64,000 nucleotides of DNA from Uliginosibacterium sp036017065 (GCF_036017065.1 NZ_JAYXHR010000002.1:434001-498000), one strand, 5' to 3'. Positions 17,464 through 26,530 are shown, counted from the stretch's first letter. Notes: generated from the sequence alone by a model not told the origin. Made by a program: numbers and translations.

Positions 17464-19452
17464 ATGCTTGACCGCCTCAACACCCCCCAGCGCGACGCCG
17501 TGAAGTACCTCGACGGCCCCTGCCTCGTGCTGGCCGGCGCGGGTTCGGGCAAGACGCGGGTCATCACCCAGAAGATCGCGTACATGGTGCGCGAATGCGG
17601 CATGCAGGCCCGCAACATCGCCGCCATCACCTTCACCAACAAGGCCGCGCGCGAGATGCAGGAGCGCGTCGGCAAGCTGTTGGAAGGCGGCCACGGCAGC
17701 GGCCTGACGGTGTGCACCTTCCACGCGCTGGGTGTGCGCATCGTGCGGCAGGAGGCGAAGCTCGCCGGGTTGAAGCCGCAGTTCTCCATCCTCGACTCCT
17801 CCGACATCCTGCAGATCATCGGCGAGATCGCCGGTGACGCCGACAAGGCGCGGGTGAAGGCGATGCAGTGGGCCATCTCGTCGTGGAAGAACGCGATGGT
17901 GACGCCGGCCGAAGCGGAAAAGCTGGCCAACGATGAAGTCACCTACGCCGCCGCCAAACTGTACCCCGCCTACGAGCAGACCCTGCGTGCCTACCAGGCA
18001 GTGGATTTCGACGACCTCATCGGCCTGCCGGTGACCTTGTTCGAGCAGCACCCGGAGGCGATGGAGCGCTGGCAGAACAAGCTGCGCTACCTGCTGATCG
18101 ACGAATACCAGGACACCAACCGCGCCCAGTACAAGCTGCTACGCCAGCTGGCCGGCGTGCGCGGCGCCTTCACCGCGGTGGGCGACGACGACCAGGCCAT
18201 CTACGCCTGGCGCGGCGCCGACGTGGAGAACCTGCGCCAGCTGCAGGTGGACTACCCGAAGCTGAAGCTGATCAAGCTGGAGCAGAACTACCGTTCCAGC
18301 AACCGCATCCTCGGCGCCGCCAACACGCTGATCGGCAACAACGAGAAGCTGTTCGAGAAGAAGCTGTGGAGCGAGCACGGCCTGGGCGATGCGATCGCCA
18401 TCAACGTGTGCCGCGACGCGGAGAACGAGGCCGAGTGGGTGGCGACGAAGATCTCCGCGCACCGCTTCGAGACGCGCAGCAAGTTCAGCGACTACGCCAT
18501 CCTCTACCGCGGCAACCACCAGGCGCGGCTGATCGAGCAACAGCTGCGCAACCACAAGATCCCTTATGTCATATCCGGCGGACAGAGCTTCTTCGACCGC
18601 GCGGAGATCAAAGACATCCTGTGCTACCTGCGCCTGATCGCCAACGCGGATGACGACCTGGCCTTCATCCGCGCCATCACCACGCCGCGGCGCGGCATCG
18701 GCGCCGCGACCATCGAATCGCTGGGACGCTACGCAGGGCAGCGTCACATCAGCCTGTTCGCCGCGGCCTTCGAGGAAGGCGCCGAGCAGCACGTGAATGC
18801 GCGCCAGCTGGAAGCCGTGCGCGAGTTCGGCAACTTCATCAACCGGCTGGAGTTCCGCGCCGCGAAGGAGCCGGCCAAGCGCCTGCTGGAAGAGCTGCTG
18901 ACCGAGACCGGCTACGAGACCTGGCTGCTGGAAAGCTGCGAGGGCCGCGAGGCCGAAACGAAATGGAAGAACGTGCGCGACCTGGTGGACTGGCTGGGCC
19001 GCAAGGGCGAAGAGGACAATAAGAACCTGCTGGAACTCACCCAGATGGTGGCCCTGATCACCCTGCTCGACAAAGGCGAGGAAGGCGCGGACGCGGTGCA
19101 GCTCGCCACCCTGCACGCCAGCAAGGGGCTGGAGTTTCCACACGTGTTCCTGGTCGGCGTGGAGGAAGGGCTGCTGCCCCACCAGAGCAGCATCGACGAA
19201 GACAAGATCGAGGAAGAGCGTCGCCTCATGTACGTGGGCGTGACCCGCGCACAGCGCGCGCTGACCATCACCTACTGCGAGCGCCGCAAGAGCGCCGGCG
19301 AATTGCGCACGGTGGAGGCCTCGCGCTTCATTGCCGAGCTGGGCGAGGGCACGAAACACAGCGGCGGCAGGAACGCCGCGCCGGTGGCCAAGGAAGACGC
19401 GCAGGCGCGGCTGGCCAACCTGCGCGCGATGCTCGGCAACAAGCCGGCCTGA
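17464..19452 (+). CDS. rep: Rep-type ATP-dependent DNA helicase (UvrD/PcrA superfamily)
   Basis: A 662-residue superfamily 1A helicase that moves 3' to 5' and helps replication forks past obstacles. MLDRLNTPQRDAVKYLDGPCLVLAGAGSGKTRVITQKI contains the Q motif and Walker A (GAGSGKT). Motif II is DEYQDTN, then GDDDQAIYAWRGA (motif III), LEQNYRSSNRIL (motif IV), LATLHASKGLEFPHVFLVG (motif V) and EERRLMYVGVTRAQ (motif VI). The length and the absence of a long UvrD-like C-terminal tail favour Rep over UvrD. The ATG at 17464 is preferred over the GTG three codons earlier. Confidence 0.93.
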   Translation: MLDRLNTPQRDAVKYLDGPCLVLAGAGSGKTRVITQKIAYMVRECGMQARNIAAITFTNKAAREMQERVGKLLEGGHGSGLTVCTFHALGVRIVRQEAKLAGLKPQFSILDSSDILQIIGEIAGDADKARVKAMQWAISSWKNAMVTPAEAEKLANDEVTYAAAKLYPAYEQTLRAYQAVDFDDLIGLPVTLFEQHPEAMERWQNKLRYLLIDEYQDTNRAQYKLLRQLAGVRGAFTAVGDDDQAIYAWRGADVENLRQLQVDYPKLKLIKLEQNYRSSNRILGAANTLIGNNEKLFEKKLWSEHGLGDAIAINVCRDAENEAEWVATKISAHRFETRSKFSDYAILYRGNHQARLIEQQLRNHKIPYVISGGQSFFDRAEIKDILCYLRLIANADDDLAFIRAITTPRRGIGAATIESLGRYAGQRHISLFAAAFEEGAEQHVNARQLEAVREFGNFINRLEFRAAKEPAKRLLEELLTETGYETWLLESCEGREAETKWKNVRDLVDWLGRKGEEDNKNLLELTQMVALITLLDKGEEGADAVQLATLHASKGLEFPHVFLVGVEEGLLPHQSSIDEDKIEEERRLMYVGVTRAQRALTITYCERRKSAGELRTVEASRFIAELGEGTKHSGGRNAAPVAKEDAQARLANLRAMLGNKPA

Positions 19453-19551
19453 TCCGGTCCACGCAGCAGGTGCTGCAATGCGGCAGGTACAATGGCGGCC
19501 GCAGCGCCCGAGAAAAACCTAGAAGCTGGCGACAAGAAAGAGAGAGCCGTC

Positions 19552-20202
19552 ATGAATCGTCCCCTACACGAACTGCTCGCGGGCAACCGCGCCTGGGCCG
19601 AGCGCATGCTCGACAACGACCCGGAGTTCTTCTCCCGCCTCGCCACCCAGCAGGCACCGGAGTACCTGTGGATCGGCTGCGCCGACAGCCGCGTGCCCGC
19701 CAACGAAATCACCGGCCTGATGCCAGGCGAAGTCTTCGTCCATCGCAACATCGCCAACGTGGTGGTGCACGCCGACCTCAACGCGCTGTCGGTCATCCAG
19801 TTCGCGGTGGACGTGCTGAAGGTGAAGCACATCCTGGTCGTCGGCCACTATGGCTGCGGCGGCGTGCGCGCCGCGCTGACGGACACCCGCGTCGGCCTCG
19901 CCGACAACTGGCTGCGCCACGTCGCCGACGTGCGCGACAAGTACCGCGGCAAGCTGGCCGCCATCGACGACCTGCCGACCCAGGTCGATCGCCTGTGCGA
20001 ACTCAACGTGGCCGAGCAGGTGCTCAACGTCTGCGAGACCACCGTGTTGCGCGACGCCTGGGCGCGCGGCCAGGAGGTGCTGGTGCACGGCTGGATCTAC
20101 GGCGTGGCCGACGGCATCCTGCGCGACCTCGAGGTCAGCGTGGCACGCGACACCGACGCCACCGACGCCTACGTGGCAGCGGTGGACAACATCCTGCGCT
20201 GA
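19552..20202 (+). CDS. can: Beta-class carbonic anhydrase
   Basis: This zinc enzyme interconverts CO2 and bicarbonate in the cytoplasm. The 216-residue protein has the zinc motifs GCADSRVPANEI (residues 41-52) and VVGHYGCGGV (residues about 97-106), plus the VFVHRNIANVVV segment near the active site. Length matches E. coli Can. I chose the ATG at 19552 (MNRPLHELL); an in-frame ATG at 19492 lies in poorly conserved, mRNA-leader-like sequence, and GAGAGAG precedes 19552. It stands alone between the helicase and the SPOR gene. Confidence 0.94.
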   Translation: MNRPLHELLAGNRAWAERMLDNDPEFFSRLATQQAPEYLWIGCADSRVPANEITGLMPGEVFVHRNIANVVVHADLNALSVIQFAVDVLKVKHILVVGHYGCGGVRAALTDTRVGLADNWLRHVADVRDKYRGKLAAIDDLPTQVDRLCELNVAEQVLNVCETTVLRDAWARGQEVLVHGWIYGVADGILRDLEVSVARDTDATDAYVAAVDNILR

Positions 20203-20250
20203 GCACGTCGGGCACTGAAACCCCGTACCGGGAGGGCCTGCGCGCAGGGT

Positions 20251-20256
20251 TATACT
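20251..20256 (+). promoter_or_regulatory. Likely -10 element upstream of the SPOR gene
   Basis: TATACT at 20251-20256, one mismatch from the TATAAT consensus, 33 bases before the SPOR gene start. No clear -35 hexamer is seen, so this is a plausible but unproven sigma-70 promoter. Confidence 0.4.
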
Positions 20257-20289
20257 CGCGCACGCCTTTCTGACCGCGAGGTTTCGCGC

Positions 20290-20922
20290 ATGTCGCAACC
20301 GTTTTTCCACGTCCGTCTTTCCGACTTTCCGGCCTGTCCGCGCGCACAGCGTGGCAACACCCTTACCGGCGTCATGCTGGGTCTGGTGCTGGGGGTCATC
20401 ATCGCGGTGGGCGTGGCGCTGTACATCAACTTCGGCCGCACGCCACTGCGCGACACGCCCGCGCCGATCAGCTCCCCGGCGACACCGGCCCCGGTCGCGC
20501 CGGCGGCCAGCGGCCCGGCCGCACTGCCCGGCAAGCCGGGCGACCAGGCCAACACCGCCCAGCCGCCGAACTTCGACTTCTACAAGATCCTGCCCGGTGG
20601 CGATGCCGCCTCGGTACCGGCACCGGCCAAGCCGGCCATCGACAACACCGAACGCATGTTCGTGCAGGCAGGCGCCTTCCAGGATCCCTCCGACGCTGAC
20701 AACCTGAAGGCGCGTCTTGCGTTGATGGGAATCGAGGCCGGCGTGCAGAAGGTGGATGTGACCGACAAGGGCACCTTCCATCGCGTACGTGTCGGCCCCT
20801 TCACTGCCTTCGGCGATGCCGAGGCGGTGCGGGCAAGACTGGCGACGGAAGGGATCGAATCTTCCATCGTGCGGTCGAAGCCGCAGGCTGCCACCAGTGC
20901 CGTCAATCCGGCCCGGCCGTGA
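20290..20922 (+). CDS. SPOR-domain membrane protein
   Basis: A 210-residue inner-membrane protein. A short cytoplasmic part is followed by one membrane helix (residues about 27-46, GVMLGLVLGVIIAVGVALYI), a Pro/Ala-rich periplasmic linker and a C-terminal SPOR domain (residues about 125-195, FVQAGAFQDPSDADNLKARLALMGIEAGVQ). SPOR domains bind denuded peptidoglycan at the septum, so the protein likely acts in cell division, as FtsN does. It lies 34 bases before dsbA; the SPOR-dsbA-SDR order is common in Betaproteobacteria, where argS often precedes it (not here). Confidence 0.9.
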   Translation: MSQPFFHVRLSDFPACPRAQRGNTLTGVMLGLVLGVIIAVGVALYINFGRTPLRDTPAPISSPATPAPVAPAASGPAALPGKPGDQANTAQPPNFDFYKILPGGDAASVPAPAKPAIDNTERMFVQAGAFQDPSDADNLKARLALMGIEAGVQKVDVTDKGTFHRVRVGPFTAFGDAEAVRARLATEGIESSIVRSKPQAATSAVNPARP

Positions 20923-20956
20923 CAGCTCTTTCGAAAGACCACGGAGACCCAAAGAA

Positions 20957-21577
20957 ATGAATCGTCGCAGCCTGTTGCAAACCCTCACCGCCGGCGCCGC
21001 GCTGGCCACCCTGCCTGCACTGTCGCAGGCGCAGCAGAAGGGTAAGGACTACGTTGACATCACGCCGCCGCAGCCCGGTGGCACCGGCGGCAATGTCGAG
21101 GTGCTGGAGTTCTTCTCCTTCATGTGCCCGCACTGCCATGAGTTCGAACCGCGCCTGCAGCCCTGGGTGAAGAAGCTGCCGCCCTACGTGAGTTTCAAGC
21201 GCGTGCCGGTCGGCTTCGGTCGTCCGGACTGGACCGCGCTGGCGCGCATGTACCTGACGCTCAACGTGATGGGCCTCAACGAGAAGCTGGACGCCAAGGT
21301 CTTCGAGGCCATCCACACCCAGCGCGTCGCCCTGCACGACGAGAAGACCCGCAACGAGTGGCTGGCCAAGCAAGGCGTAGACGTTCCCAAGTTCAACGAC
21401 ACCTGGCGCAGCTTCGGCGTCGAGTCCCAGTTCAAGCGTTCCGAGCAACTGGCGCGCGACTACAAGGTGCCGGGCGTGCCGGCGCTGGCCATCAACGGCC
21501 GCTGGATGGTGAACGCCGGCGAGAACGTCTTCAAGGTCTCCGACCAGTTGATCGCCCAGGCCCGCGGCAGTAAGTAA
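20957..21577 (+). CDS. dsbA: Periplasmic thiol:disulfide oxidoreductase DsbA
   Basis: DsbA inserts disulfide bonds into exported proteins. The 206-residue protein has a signal peptide (MNRRSLLQTLTAGAALATLPALSQA), then a thioredoxin fold with the active site FMCPHCHEF (Cys57 and Cys60, CPHC as in E. coli DsbA). The cis-proline strand is YKVPGVPALAINGRW. The helical insert between them is typical. Tail and length are normal. No DsbB gene is visible in the window. Confidence 0.95.
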   Translation: MNRRSLLQTLTAGAALATLPALSQAQQKGKDYVDITPPQPGGTGGNVEVLEFFSFMCPHCHEFEPRLQPWVKKLPPYVSFKRVPVGFGRPDWTALARMYLTLNVMGLNEKLDAKVFEAIHTQRVALHDEKTRNEWLAKQGVDVPKFNDTWRSFGVESQFKRSEQLARDYKVPGVPALAINGRWMVNAGENVFKVSDQLIAQARGSK

Positions 21578-21595
21578 GCCCGCGCCACCTCCTGA

Positions 21596-22366
21596 ATGAC
21601 CGCCCCTCGCGTCTTCCTCACCGGTGCCGGTAGCGGCATCGGTGCGGCGCTGGCGCGCCATTACGCAAAGCAGGGGGCGGTCATCGGCCTCGTCGGGCGG
21701 CGCGCGTCCGTGCTGGACGCGCTGGCCGCCAGCCTGCCCGGCCGGCATTTGTGCCTGCCGGCGGACGTCGCCGATCCAGCCTCGATCCAGCAGGCTGCGG
21801 CCCGCTTCATGGACGAAGCCAGTGTGCCGGACATCGTCATCGCCAACGCCGGCATCTCGGTCGGCACCCTGACCGAAGAGCTGGACGACCTCGGCGCCTT
21901 CGCGGCCGTGCTGCGCACCAATGTGCTGGGCATGGTGGCCACCTTCCAGCCCTTCGTGACCGCCATGCGCGAGCGAGGCAGCGGGCGGCTGGTGGGCATA
22001 TCCTCGGTGGCCGGGGTGCGCGGCCTGCCGGGCGCGGGCGCCTACAGCGCCTCGAAGGCCGCCGCCGCACGCTATCTGGAGAGCCTGCGCGTGGAGTTGC
22101 ACGGCAGCGGCGTGCGGGTGGTGGAGATCCGCCCCGGCTACATCGCCACGCCGATGACGGCTATCAATCCCTACCCCATGCCGTTCATGTTGCCGGCCGA
22201 CGAAGCCGCACGCCATTTCGCGCGCGCCATCGAGCGCGGTTGCGCACGCGCCACGATTCCCTGGCAGATGGCACTGGTGGCGCAAGGGCTGGCGCACCTG
22301 CCGGCCTGGCTGTACGACCGGCTGTTCGCGCGGGCGCAGCGCAAGCCGCGCGGGTTGCCGCTATGA
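21596..22366 (+). CDS. Short-chain dehydrogenase/reductase (SDR)
   Basis: A 256-residue classical SDR. TGAGSGIGAALARHYAKQG is the NAD(P)-binding TGxxxGIG motif, NAGIS is the structural NAG motif, and SSVAGVRGLPGAGAYSASKAA contains the Ser-Tyr-Lys catalytic residues in YSASK. GYIATPMT follows as expected. It starts 18 bases after dsbA, in the conserved SPOR-dsbA-SDR order. The substrate is unknown. Confidence 0.93.
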   Translation: MTAPRVFLTGAGSGIGAALARHYAKQGAVIGLVGRRASVLDALAASLPGRHLCLPADVADPASIQQAAARFMDEASVPDIVIANAGISVGTLTEELDDLGAFAAVLRTNVLGMVATFQPFVTAMRERGSGRLVGISSVAGVRGLPGAGAYSASKAAAARYLESLRVELHGSGVRVVEIRPGYIATPMTAINPYPMPFMLPADEAARHFARAIERGCARATIPWQMALVAQGLAHLPAWLYDRLFARAQRKPRGLPL

Positions 22367-22369
22367 CGC

Positions 22370-22807
22370 TCAACGCTTGAGCTGGATGGCGGCGACGCGC
22401 GCTTCCGGATTGACCTGCGAGGCACCGAAGTAATGTCTGTCGCCGAGGCTGAAGACGAACTGGCACCAGGCCTCCTTGCGCGTGAACCAGTCGATATTGA
22501 CGCAGTAGGCACCACGATCATCAATGCGCCAGGTTCCGGCGCCGTTTTGCACTGGCGCCTTGGGTAGACGCGGGTTGCTCGCGCGCGCCACGAAACTACC
22601 ATCTTCAAGGTTGGTCCAGTGTCGCTCCATGCCCGTGTCGGCCATGCTGACGACCTCGGTTTTCGGCAATAACTGGCGCACTTGCTCGGAGTTCAGCGCC
22701 GTGGCACCCGCCGCGCGCAGTTCGGCGACGGTGGTGGGTTCGGCCAGCGCACCCAGCGACAGCAGGGACAGGCAGAGACAACTGGCAAGACGACAGGTCG
22801 CAGGCAT
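22370..22807 (-). CDS. Small exported protein, DUF995-like
   Basis: A 145-residue protein. The ATG at 22807 (MPATCRLASCLCLSLLSLGALA) gives a clean signal peptide ending AEP; upstream in-frame ATGs add a polar stretch. The mature part contains LRAAGATALNSEQVRQLLPKTEV, GTWRIDDRGAYCVNIDW and EAWCQFVFSLGDRHYF, a pattern I associate with DUF995-type exported proteins of unknown function. The two cysteines in the mature part could form a disulfide. It converges with the SDR gene, with three bases between. Confidence 0.7.
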   Translation of the reverse strand: MPATCRLASCLCLSLLSLGALAEPTTVAELRAAGATALNSEQVRQLLPKTEVVSMADTGMERHWTNLEDGSFVARASNPRLPKAPVQNGAGTWRIDDRGAYCVNIDWFTRKEAWCQFVFSLGDRHYFGASQVNPEARVAAIQLKR

Positions 22808-22895
22808 GGCGGCACTCCGGTAGGGAGGTCGCATGCTAGGTACGCCACCTGTTGCCTGCAAGCACCCCGACGGGCGGGTCAGCCCCGGTCGCGCA

Positions 22896-23636
22896 TCAGG
22901 CCTTGCGGGTGAAGACGAGATCCCACACACCATGCCCCAGGCGCAGCCCGCGCGCTTCGAACTTGGTCAGCGGGCGGTAGTCCGGACGCGGCGCATAGTC
23001 GGACGCGGTGTTCTGCAGCAAGGGTTCGGCCGACAGCACTTCCAGCATGTGCTGCGCGTATTCCTCCCAGTCGGTGGCGCAATGCAGGTAGCCGCCGGGC
23101 GCCAGCCGCGCCGCCAGTTCATGCACGAAGGCAGGTTGCAGGATGCGCCGCTTGTGGTGACGCTTCTTCGGCCAGGGGTCGGGGAAGAACACATGCACGC
23201 CGGCCAGCGAGTCCGGCGCGATCATGTCGCGCACCACCTCGGTGGCATCGTGCTGCATGACGCGCAGGTTGGTGAGCGCCTGCGCCTCGATCAACTTGCA
23301 CAGGTTGCCGACGCCGGGGCCGTGCACCTCGATGCCGATGAAGTCACGCTCCGGTTGCGCAGCGGCGATCTTCGCGGTGGTGTCGCCCATGCCGCAGCCG
23401 ATCTCCAGCACCACCGGCCCCTGGCGGCCGAAGGTGCTGGCGTAGTCCAGCGGCGCCACCGCGTAGCGGATGCCATGGCGCGGCAGGCCTTCCTCGATGG
23501 CGCGCTTCTGCGCGTCCGACATGCGGCCCTGGCGCAGCACGAAACTGCGGATCGGCTGGCGCGAGAAGCGCGGCGCGGCCTCGGGCTCGGCGGCTTCCGG
23601 GGCGGGCGGGACGTGGTCGGGCGGCGTGGCGGACAT
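22896..23636 (-). CDS. trmB: tRNA (guanine-N7)-methyltransferase TrmB
   Basis: TrmB methylates N7 of G46 in tRNA. The 246-residue protein has a charged N-terminal extension, then SFVLRQGRMSDAQKRAIEEGLPRHG, the SAM motif VLEIGCGMGDTTAKIA, FIGIEVHGPGVGNLCKLIE, and the diagnostic VFFPDPWPKKRHHKRRILQPAFV block. The ATG at 23636 (MSATPPDHVPP) fits; a farther upstream in-frame start is less plausible. It is transcribed toward the small exported protein, about 90 bases away. Confidence 0.96.
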   Translation of the reverse strand: MSATPPDHVPPAPEAAEPEAAPRFSRQPIRSFVLRQGRMSDAQKRAIEEGLPRHGIRYAVAPLDYASTFGRQGPVVLEIGCGMGDTTAKIAAAQPERDFIGIEVHGPGVGNLCKLIEAQALTNLRVMQHDATEVVRDMIAPDSLAGVHVFFPDPWPKKRHHKRRILQPAFVHELAARLAPGGYLHCATDWEEYAQHMLEVLSAEPLLQNTASDYAPRPDYRPLTKFEARGLRLGHGVWDLVFTRKA

Positions 23637-23780
23637 CGTGCTGCGGGCGGGGAAAACAGGGGCGCCATTGTGCCCTGCCGTGCGTCGCGGCGCGAGCATC
23701 GCCCTCCCGGCACCGACAGACAATGCAGTGCAGCAGTGCTAGGCTGGCGACCCGTTCATCGTTGCCGATACCCGATATCG

Positions 23781-24119
23781 ATGACCCAGCCCGCCCGCAT
23801 CGCCTGCCTCGTCGCCGCATTCGCCCTCCCCGGTGTGTTGTCGGCCTGCCGGGCGGCCCCGCCGGCCGCCGAGATCGAGCAGCCCGTCATCCTTGCGGTA
23901 ACCAGTCCTGCCCACCTGCAGGACCCGCCCTGGCTGCAGCAGACCGCCACCCGTGCAGGCGGCCGCCTGCGCTTCCGTGCCGCCATTTCGCCCGATACGG
24001 CCGCTTTTGTCCTGAGCTGCAGCGCGACCGACACCGGCTGCGGCCAGACCATCGCCCGCCTGCGCAGCCAGCCCGGCGTGCGCCTTGTCGAACCCGACCA
24101 GAAGGTACGCGTACCGTGA
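23781..24119 (+). CDS. Small lipoprotein resembling a subtilisin propeptide
   Basis: A 112-residue protein with a lipoprotein signal (residues about 6-23, RIACLVAAFALPGVLSAC, lipobox LSAC). The rest (VILAVTSPAHL..., RLRFRAAISPDTAAFVLSC, IARLRSQPGVRLVEPDQKVRVP) follows the layout of an inhibitor_I9-type propeptide: an opening strand, a helix and a closing 'GV..VEPD' strand, like the prodomain of the protease encoded next (QGLVEYAEPDLKAQ). Its stop codon overlaps the protease GTG start (GTGA), so the two are translationally coupled. A free-standing, membrane-anchored inhibitor or folding helper for the protease is an inference. Confidence 0.65.
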   Translation: MTQPARIACLVAAFALPGVLSACRAAPPAAEIEQPVILAVTSPAHLQDPPWLQQTATRAGGRLRFRAAISPDTAAFVLSCSATDTGCGQTIARLRSQPGVRLVEPDQKVRVP

Positions 24120-25993
24120 CCCTCACACGCCTTCCCGCCCTGCTCGCCCTGTCATTGCTCGGCCTGCACGCCCTGCCCGCCGCGGCGCAAGCAGAGTCCG
24201 CCCGCGTCATCGTCAAGTACCGCAACGGGGATGCGATGGCCGTTGCCGCCAGCGCCCAGGTGCAGGGCGTGAGCGCCGCTGCCAGCCAGCTCGGGGTTCG
24301 TGCAGGCGTCGCCCTGCGTGGCAAGCGCTTCGTCGCCCCGACCACCCAGGTGGTGGTGGCCGATGGCATGAGCTCGCGGGCGCTGGCCGACCAGTTGATG
24401 CGCCAGGGGCTGGTGGAGTACGCCGAGCCGGACCTGAAGGCGCAGGCGATGGCCACCGCCGGCGACCCGATGTACAACAACCAGTGGTACCTGCAGAGTG
24501 CGCAGTTCGCCGCCATCCGTGCCGACCAGGCCTGGGACGTCACGACCGGGAGCAGCGGTGTCGTCGTGGCGGTGCTGGACACCGGCGTGCGGCCGAACCA
24601 CCCGGACCTGACAGGCAAGTTCCTGCCCGGCTACGACTTCATCAGCGAAGACCCGAATGGGGGTTTTGCCACCGCCAACGACGGTGACGGTCGTGACCCG
24701 GACCCTGCCGATCCCGGCGACTGGGACGCCAGCGTCGCCGGCAGCCGCAGCAGCTGGCACGGCACGCGGGTGTCGGGCGTGCTGGCGGCGCAGACCAACA
24801 ATTCGCTCGGCGTCGCAGGCGTCGCCCAGCAAAGCCGCATCCTGCCGGTGCGGGTGCTCGGCGTGGTGGGCGGCTACGTGTCCGATATCGTCGCGGGGAT
24901 GCGCTGGGCTGCGGGGCTGCCGGTGCCCGGCGTGCCGGATAACGCCAACCCGGCGCGGGTGCTGAACCTGAGCTTCGGCGGTCAGTCGGAGTGCAGCCAG
25001 ACCTACCAGTCGGCGATCAATGACATCAATGCGCGCGGCGCGACCATCGTCGCGGCAGCCGGCAACTTCACCGGGCCGGTGCTGAGCCCCGGCAACTGCA
25101 GCGGCCTGCTGACCGTGGCGGGCGTCCGCCACACCGGCAGCAAGGTGGGCTACAGCAGCCTCGGGCCACAGGTCGGCATCTCGGCACCTGCCGGCAACTG
25201 CGTGAACCTGGCGAACAACCAGGAGTGCATCTACCGCATCGACACCACCACGAACGTCGGCACCACATCGCCCGGCGCCGACGGCTACACCTCCAGCACC
25301 AACCCGAACGGCAACGTCGGCACCAGCTTCGCCGCGCCGCAGGTTTCCGGCGTGGCCGCCCTGATGCTGGCGCTCAACCCCAACCTGCAGGCTGCTGAAG
25401 TGATCGCGCGCATCAAGGCCGGGGCCCGTGGCTTCCCTGCCTCCGACCCGCAGCAACCCGGCCTGCCGGTGTGCCCGACAGTGGGCGCGACCGGCAGCAG
25501 CACCGAGGGGCAATGCCTATGCACCACCAGCACCTGTGGCGCCGGCCTGCTGGATGCCAGTGCGGCGGTGGGCCTCGCCCGCAACCCGATGGCGCGCATC
25601 GCGGCGCTGCCGGCCAGCGTGACGCCGGGTGCCGTGCTGACGCTGGACGCCACGAGCTCGGGCGCGATGCCGGGCGCCACCGTGCAGAGCTACGCCTGGT
25701 CGCTGAGCGGCACCGCCGGCACCCTGACCAGCCCCGCACAGTCCACCACCAACCTGGCCTTGCCGACGGCGGGCAGCTACACCGTGACCCTGACCGTCAC
25801 CGACAGCAATGGCCGCACGGATCAGCAGCAGACGACCGTACAGGCCGTCAGCCCGGCGCCGCCACCGGCCAGCGGTGGGGGCGGCGGCGGAGGCGCCTTC
25901 GGTTGGGTGGGCCTGGCCGGCCTGCTGGGCGCGGCCTACGCCGCACGGCGGAGCAGCCGCTCCGTGACGGCCCAGGCGCTGCCGCCCAGATAG
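24116..25993 (+). CDS. Secreted subtilisin-family protease with GlyGly-CTERM sorting signal
   Basis: A 625-residue S8 peptidase. A signal peptide (residues 1-25) and a propeptide (about 30-110) precede the catalytic domain. The triad is Asp155 (AVLDTGVRPNHPDL), His215 (SWHGTRVSGVLAA) and Ser404 (GTSFAAPQVSGVAAL). A PKD-like domain follows (VLTLDATSSGAMPG...VTLTVTDSNGRTDQQQ), then a Gly7 run, a hydrophobic helix (AFGWVGLAGLLGAAYAA) and an Arg-rich end. That C-terminus is the GlyGly-CTERM signal, cut by rhombosortase. The GTG start at 24116 overlaps the previous stop. Its 3' end overlaps the rhombosortase gene on the other strand by 58 bases. Confidence 0.9.
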   Translation: MTLTRLPALLALSLLGLHALPAAAQAESARVIVKYRNGDAMAVAASAQVQGVSAAASQLGVRAGVALRGKRFVAPTTQVVVADGMSSRALADQLMRQGLVEYAEPDLKAQAMATAGDPMYNNQWYLQSAQFAAIRADQAWDVTTGSSGVVVAVLDTGVRPNHPDLTGKFLPGYDFISEDPNGGFATANDGDGRDPDPADPGDWDASVAGSRSSWHGTRVSGVLAAQTNNSLGVAGVAQQSRILPVRVLGVVGGYVSDIVAGMRWAAGLPVPGVPDNANPARVLNLSFGGQSECSQTYQSAINDINARGATIVAAAGNFTGPVLSPGNCSGLLTVAGVRHTGSKVGYSSLGPQVGISAPAGNCVNLANNQECIYRIDTTTNVGTTSPGADGYTSSTNPNGNVGTSFAAPQVSGVAALMLALNPNLQAAEVIARIKAGARGFPASDPQQPGLPVCPTVGATGSSTEGQCLCTTSTCGAGLLDASAAVGLARNPMARIAALPASVTPGAVLTLDATSSGAMPGATVQSYAWSLSGTAGTLTSPAQSTTNLALPTAGSYTVTLTVTDSNGRTDQQQTTVQAVSPAPPPASGGGGGGGAFGWVGLAGLLGAAYAARRSSRSVTAQALPPR

Positions 25994-26523
25994 CCGTAGA
26001 GGTGGGCGGCCAGCGCCAGCGGGAAGCCCATCGGGCCCAGGCTGCCGGCGGGCACCTGCATCTCGGCGAGCGCTTTCGCCAGGCCGCCGATCCACAGCAA
26101 CCAAGGCAACACGCCCCCCCGCGCACGCGTCAGCCGCAGGCACAGCCAGGCGAAGCCGCCGTGCAGCACGCCCGACAGGCCGACGTACCACTCCACCGGC
26201 CACACCTGCAGGATCAGCCCGGCGTCCACGGTCATTGCGGCACACAGCAAGGCCAGCAGGAAATCACCGAAAGACCGGACGCGCTGCGCGGCCCAGCCCA
26301 GCACCGCCAGGGCGGCAAGGTTGATGGCGAGGTGAGCGGGGCCGAGGTGGGCGAAATGGGCACCGATCAGGGGTAGCGGCGCCCACGGCGCTTCGCGCTG
26401 CCAGCCCAGCATGGACACGGGATTCGCTGGCGCCAACGTCGCCAGCAGGGCCAGCACGCCGAGCGCGCACAGCGCCAGCAGGGCCGGGCGCGTCACGCGG
26501 TCGGCGCCAGGCGTGCCTGCCAC
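25936..26523 (-). CDS. rrtA: Rhombosortase (rhomboid-type intramembrane sorting protease)
   Basis: A 195-residue inner-membrane protein with about six hydrophobic segments. It has the rhomboid serine motif in the rhombosortase form, WYVGLSGVLHGGFAW (Ser117 in GLSG, followed by LHG), an earlier HLAINLA (residues about 64-70) and a C-terminal AAHLYGYLGG with the likely catalytic His174. Rhombosortases cleave GlyGly-CTERM proteins; the protease convergent with it, overlapping by 58 bases, carries that signal and is the evident substrate. The start codon is GTG at 26523. No other GlyGly-CTERM protein was seen in the window. Confidence 0.88.
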   Translation of the reverse strand: MAGTPGADRVTRPALLALCALGVLALLATLAPANPVSMLGWQREAPWAPLPLIGAHFAHLGPAHLAINLAALAVLGWAAQRVRSFGDFLLALLCAAMTVDAGLILQVWPVEWYVGLSGVLHGGFAWLCLRLTRARGGVLPWLLWIGGLAKALAEMQVPAGSLGPMGFPLALAAHLYGYLGGSAWAVTERLLRRAA

Positions 26524-26530
26524 GGCCGGC

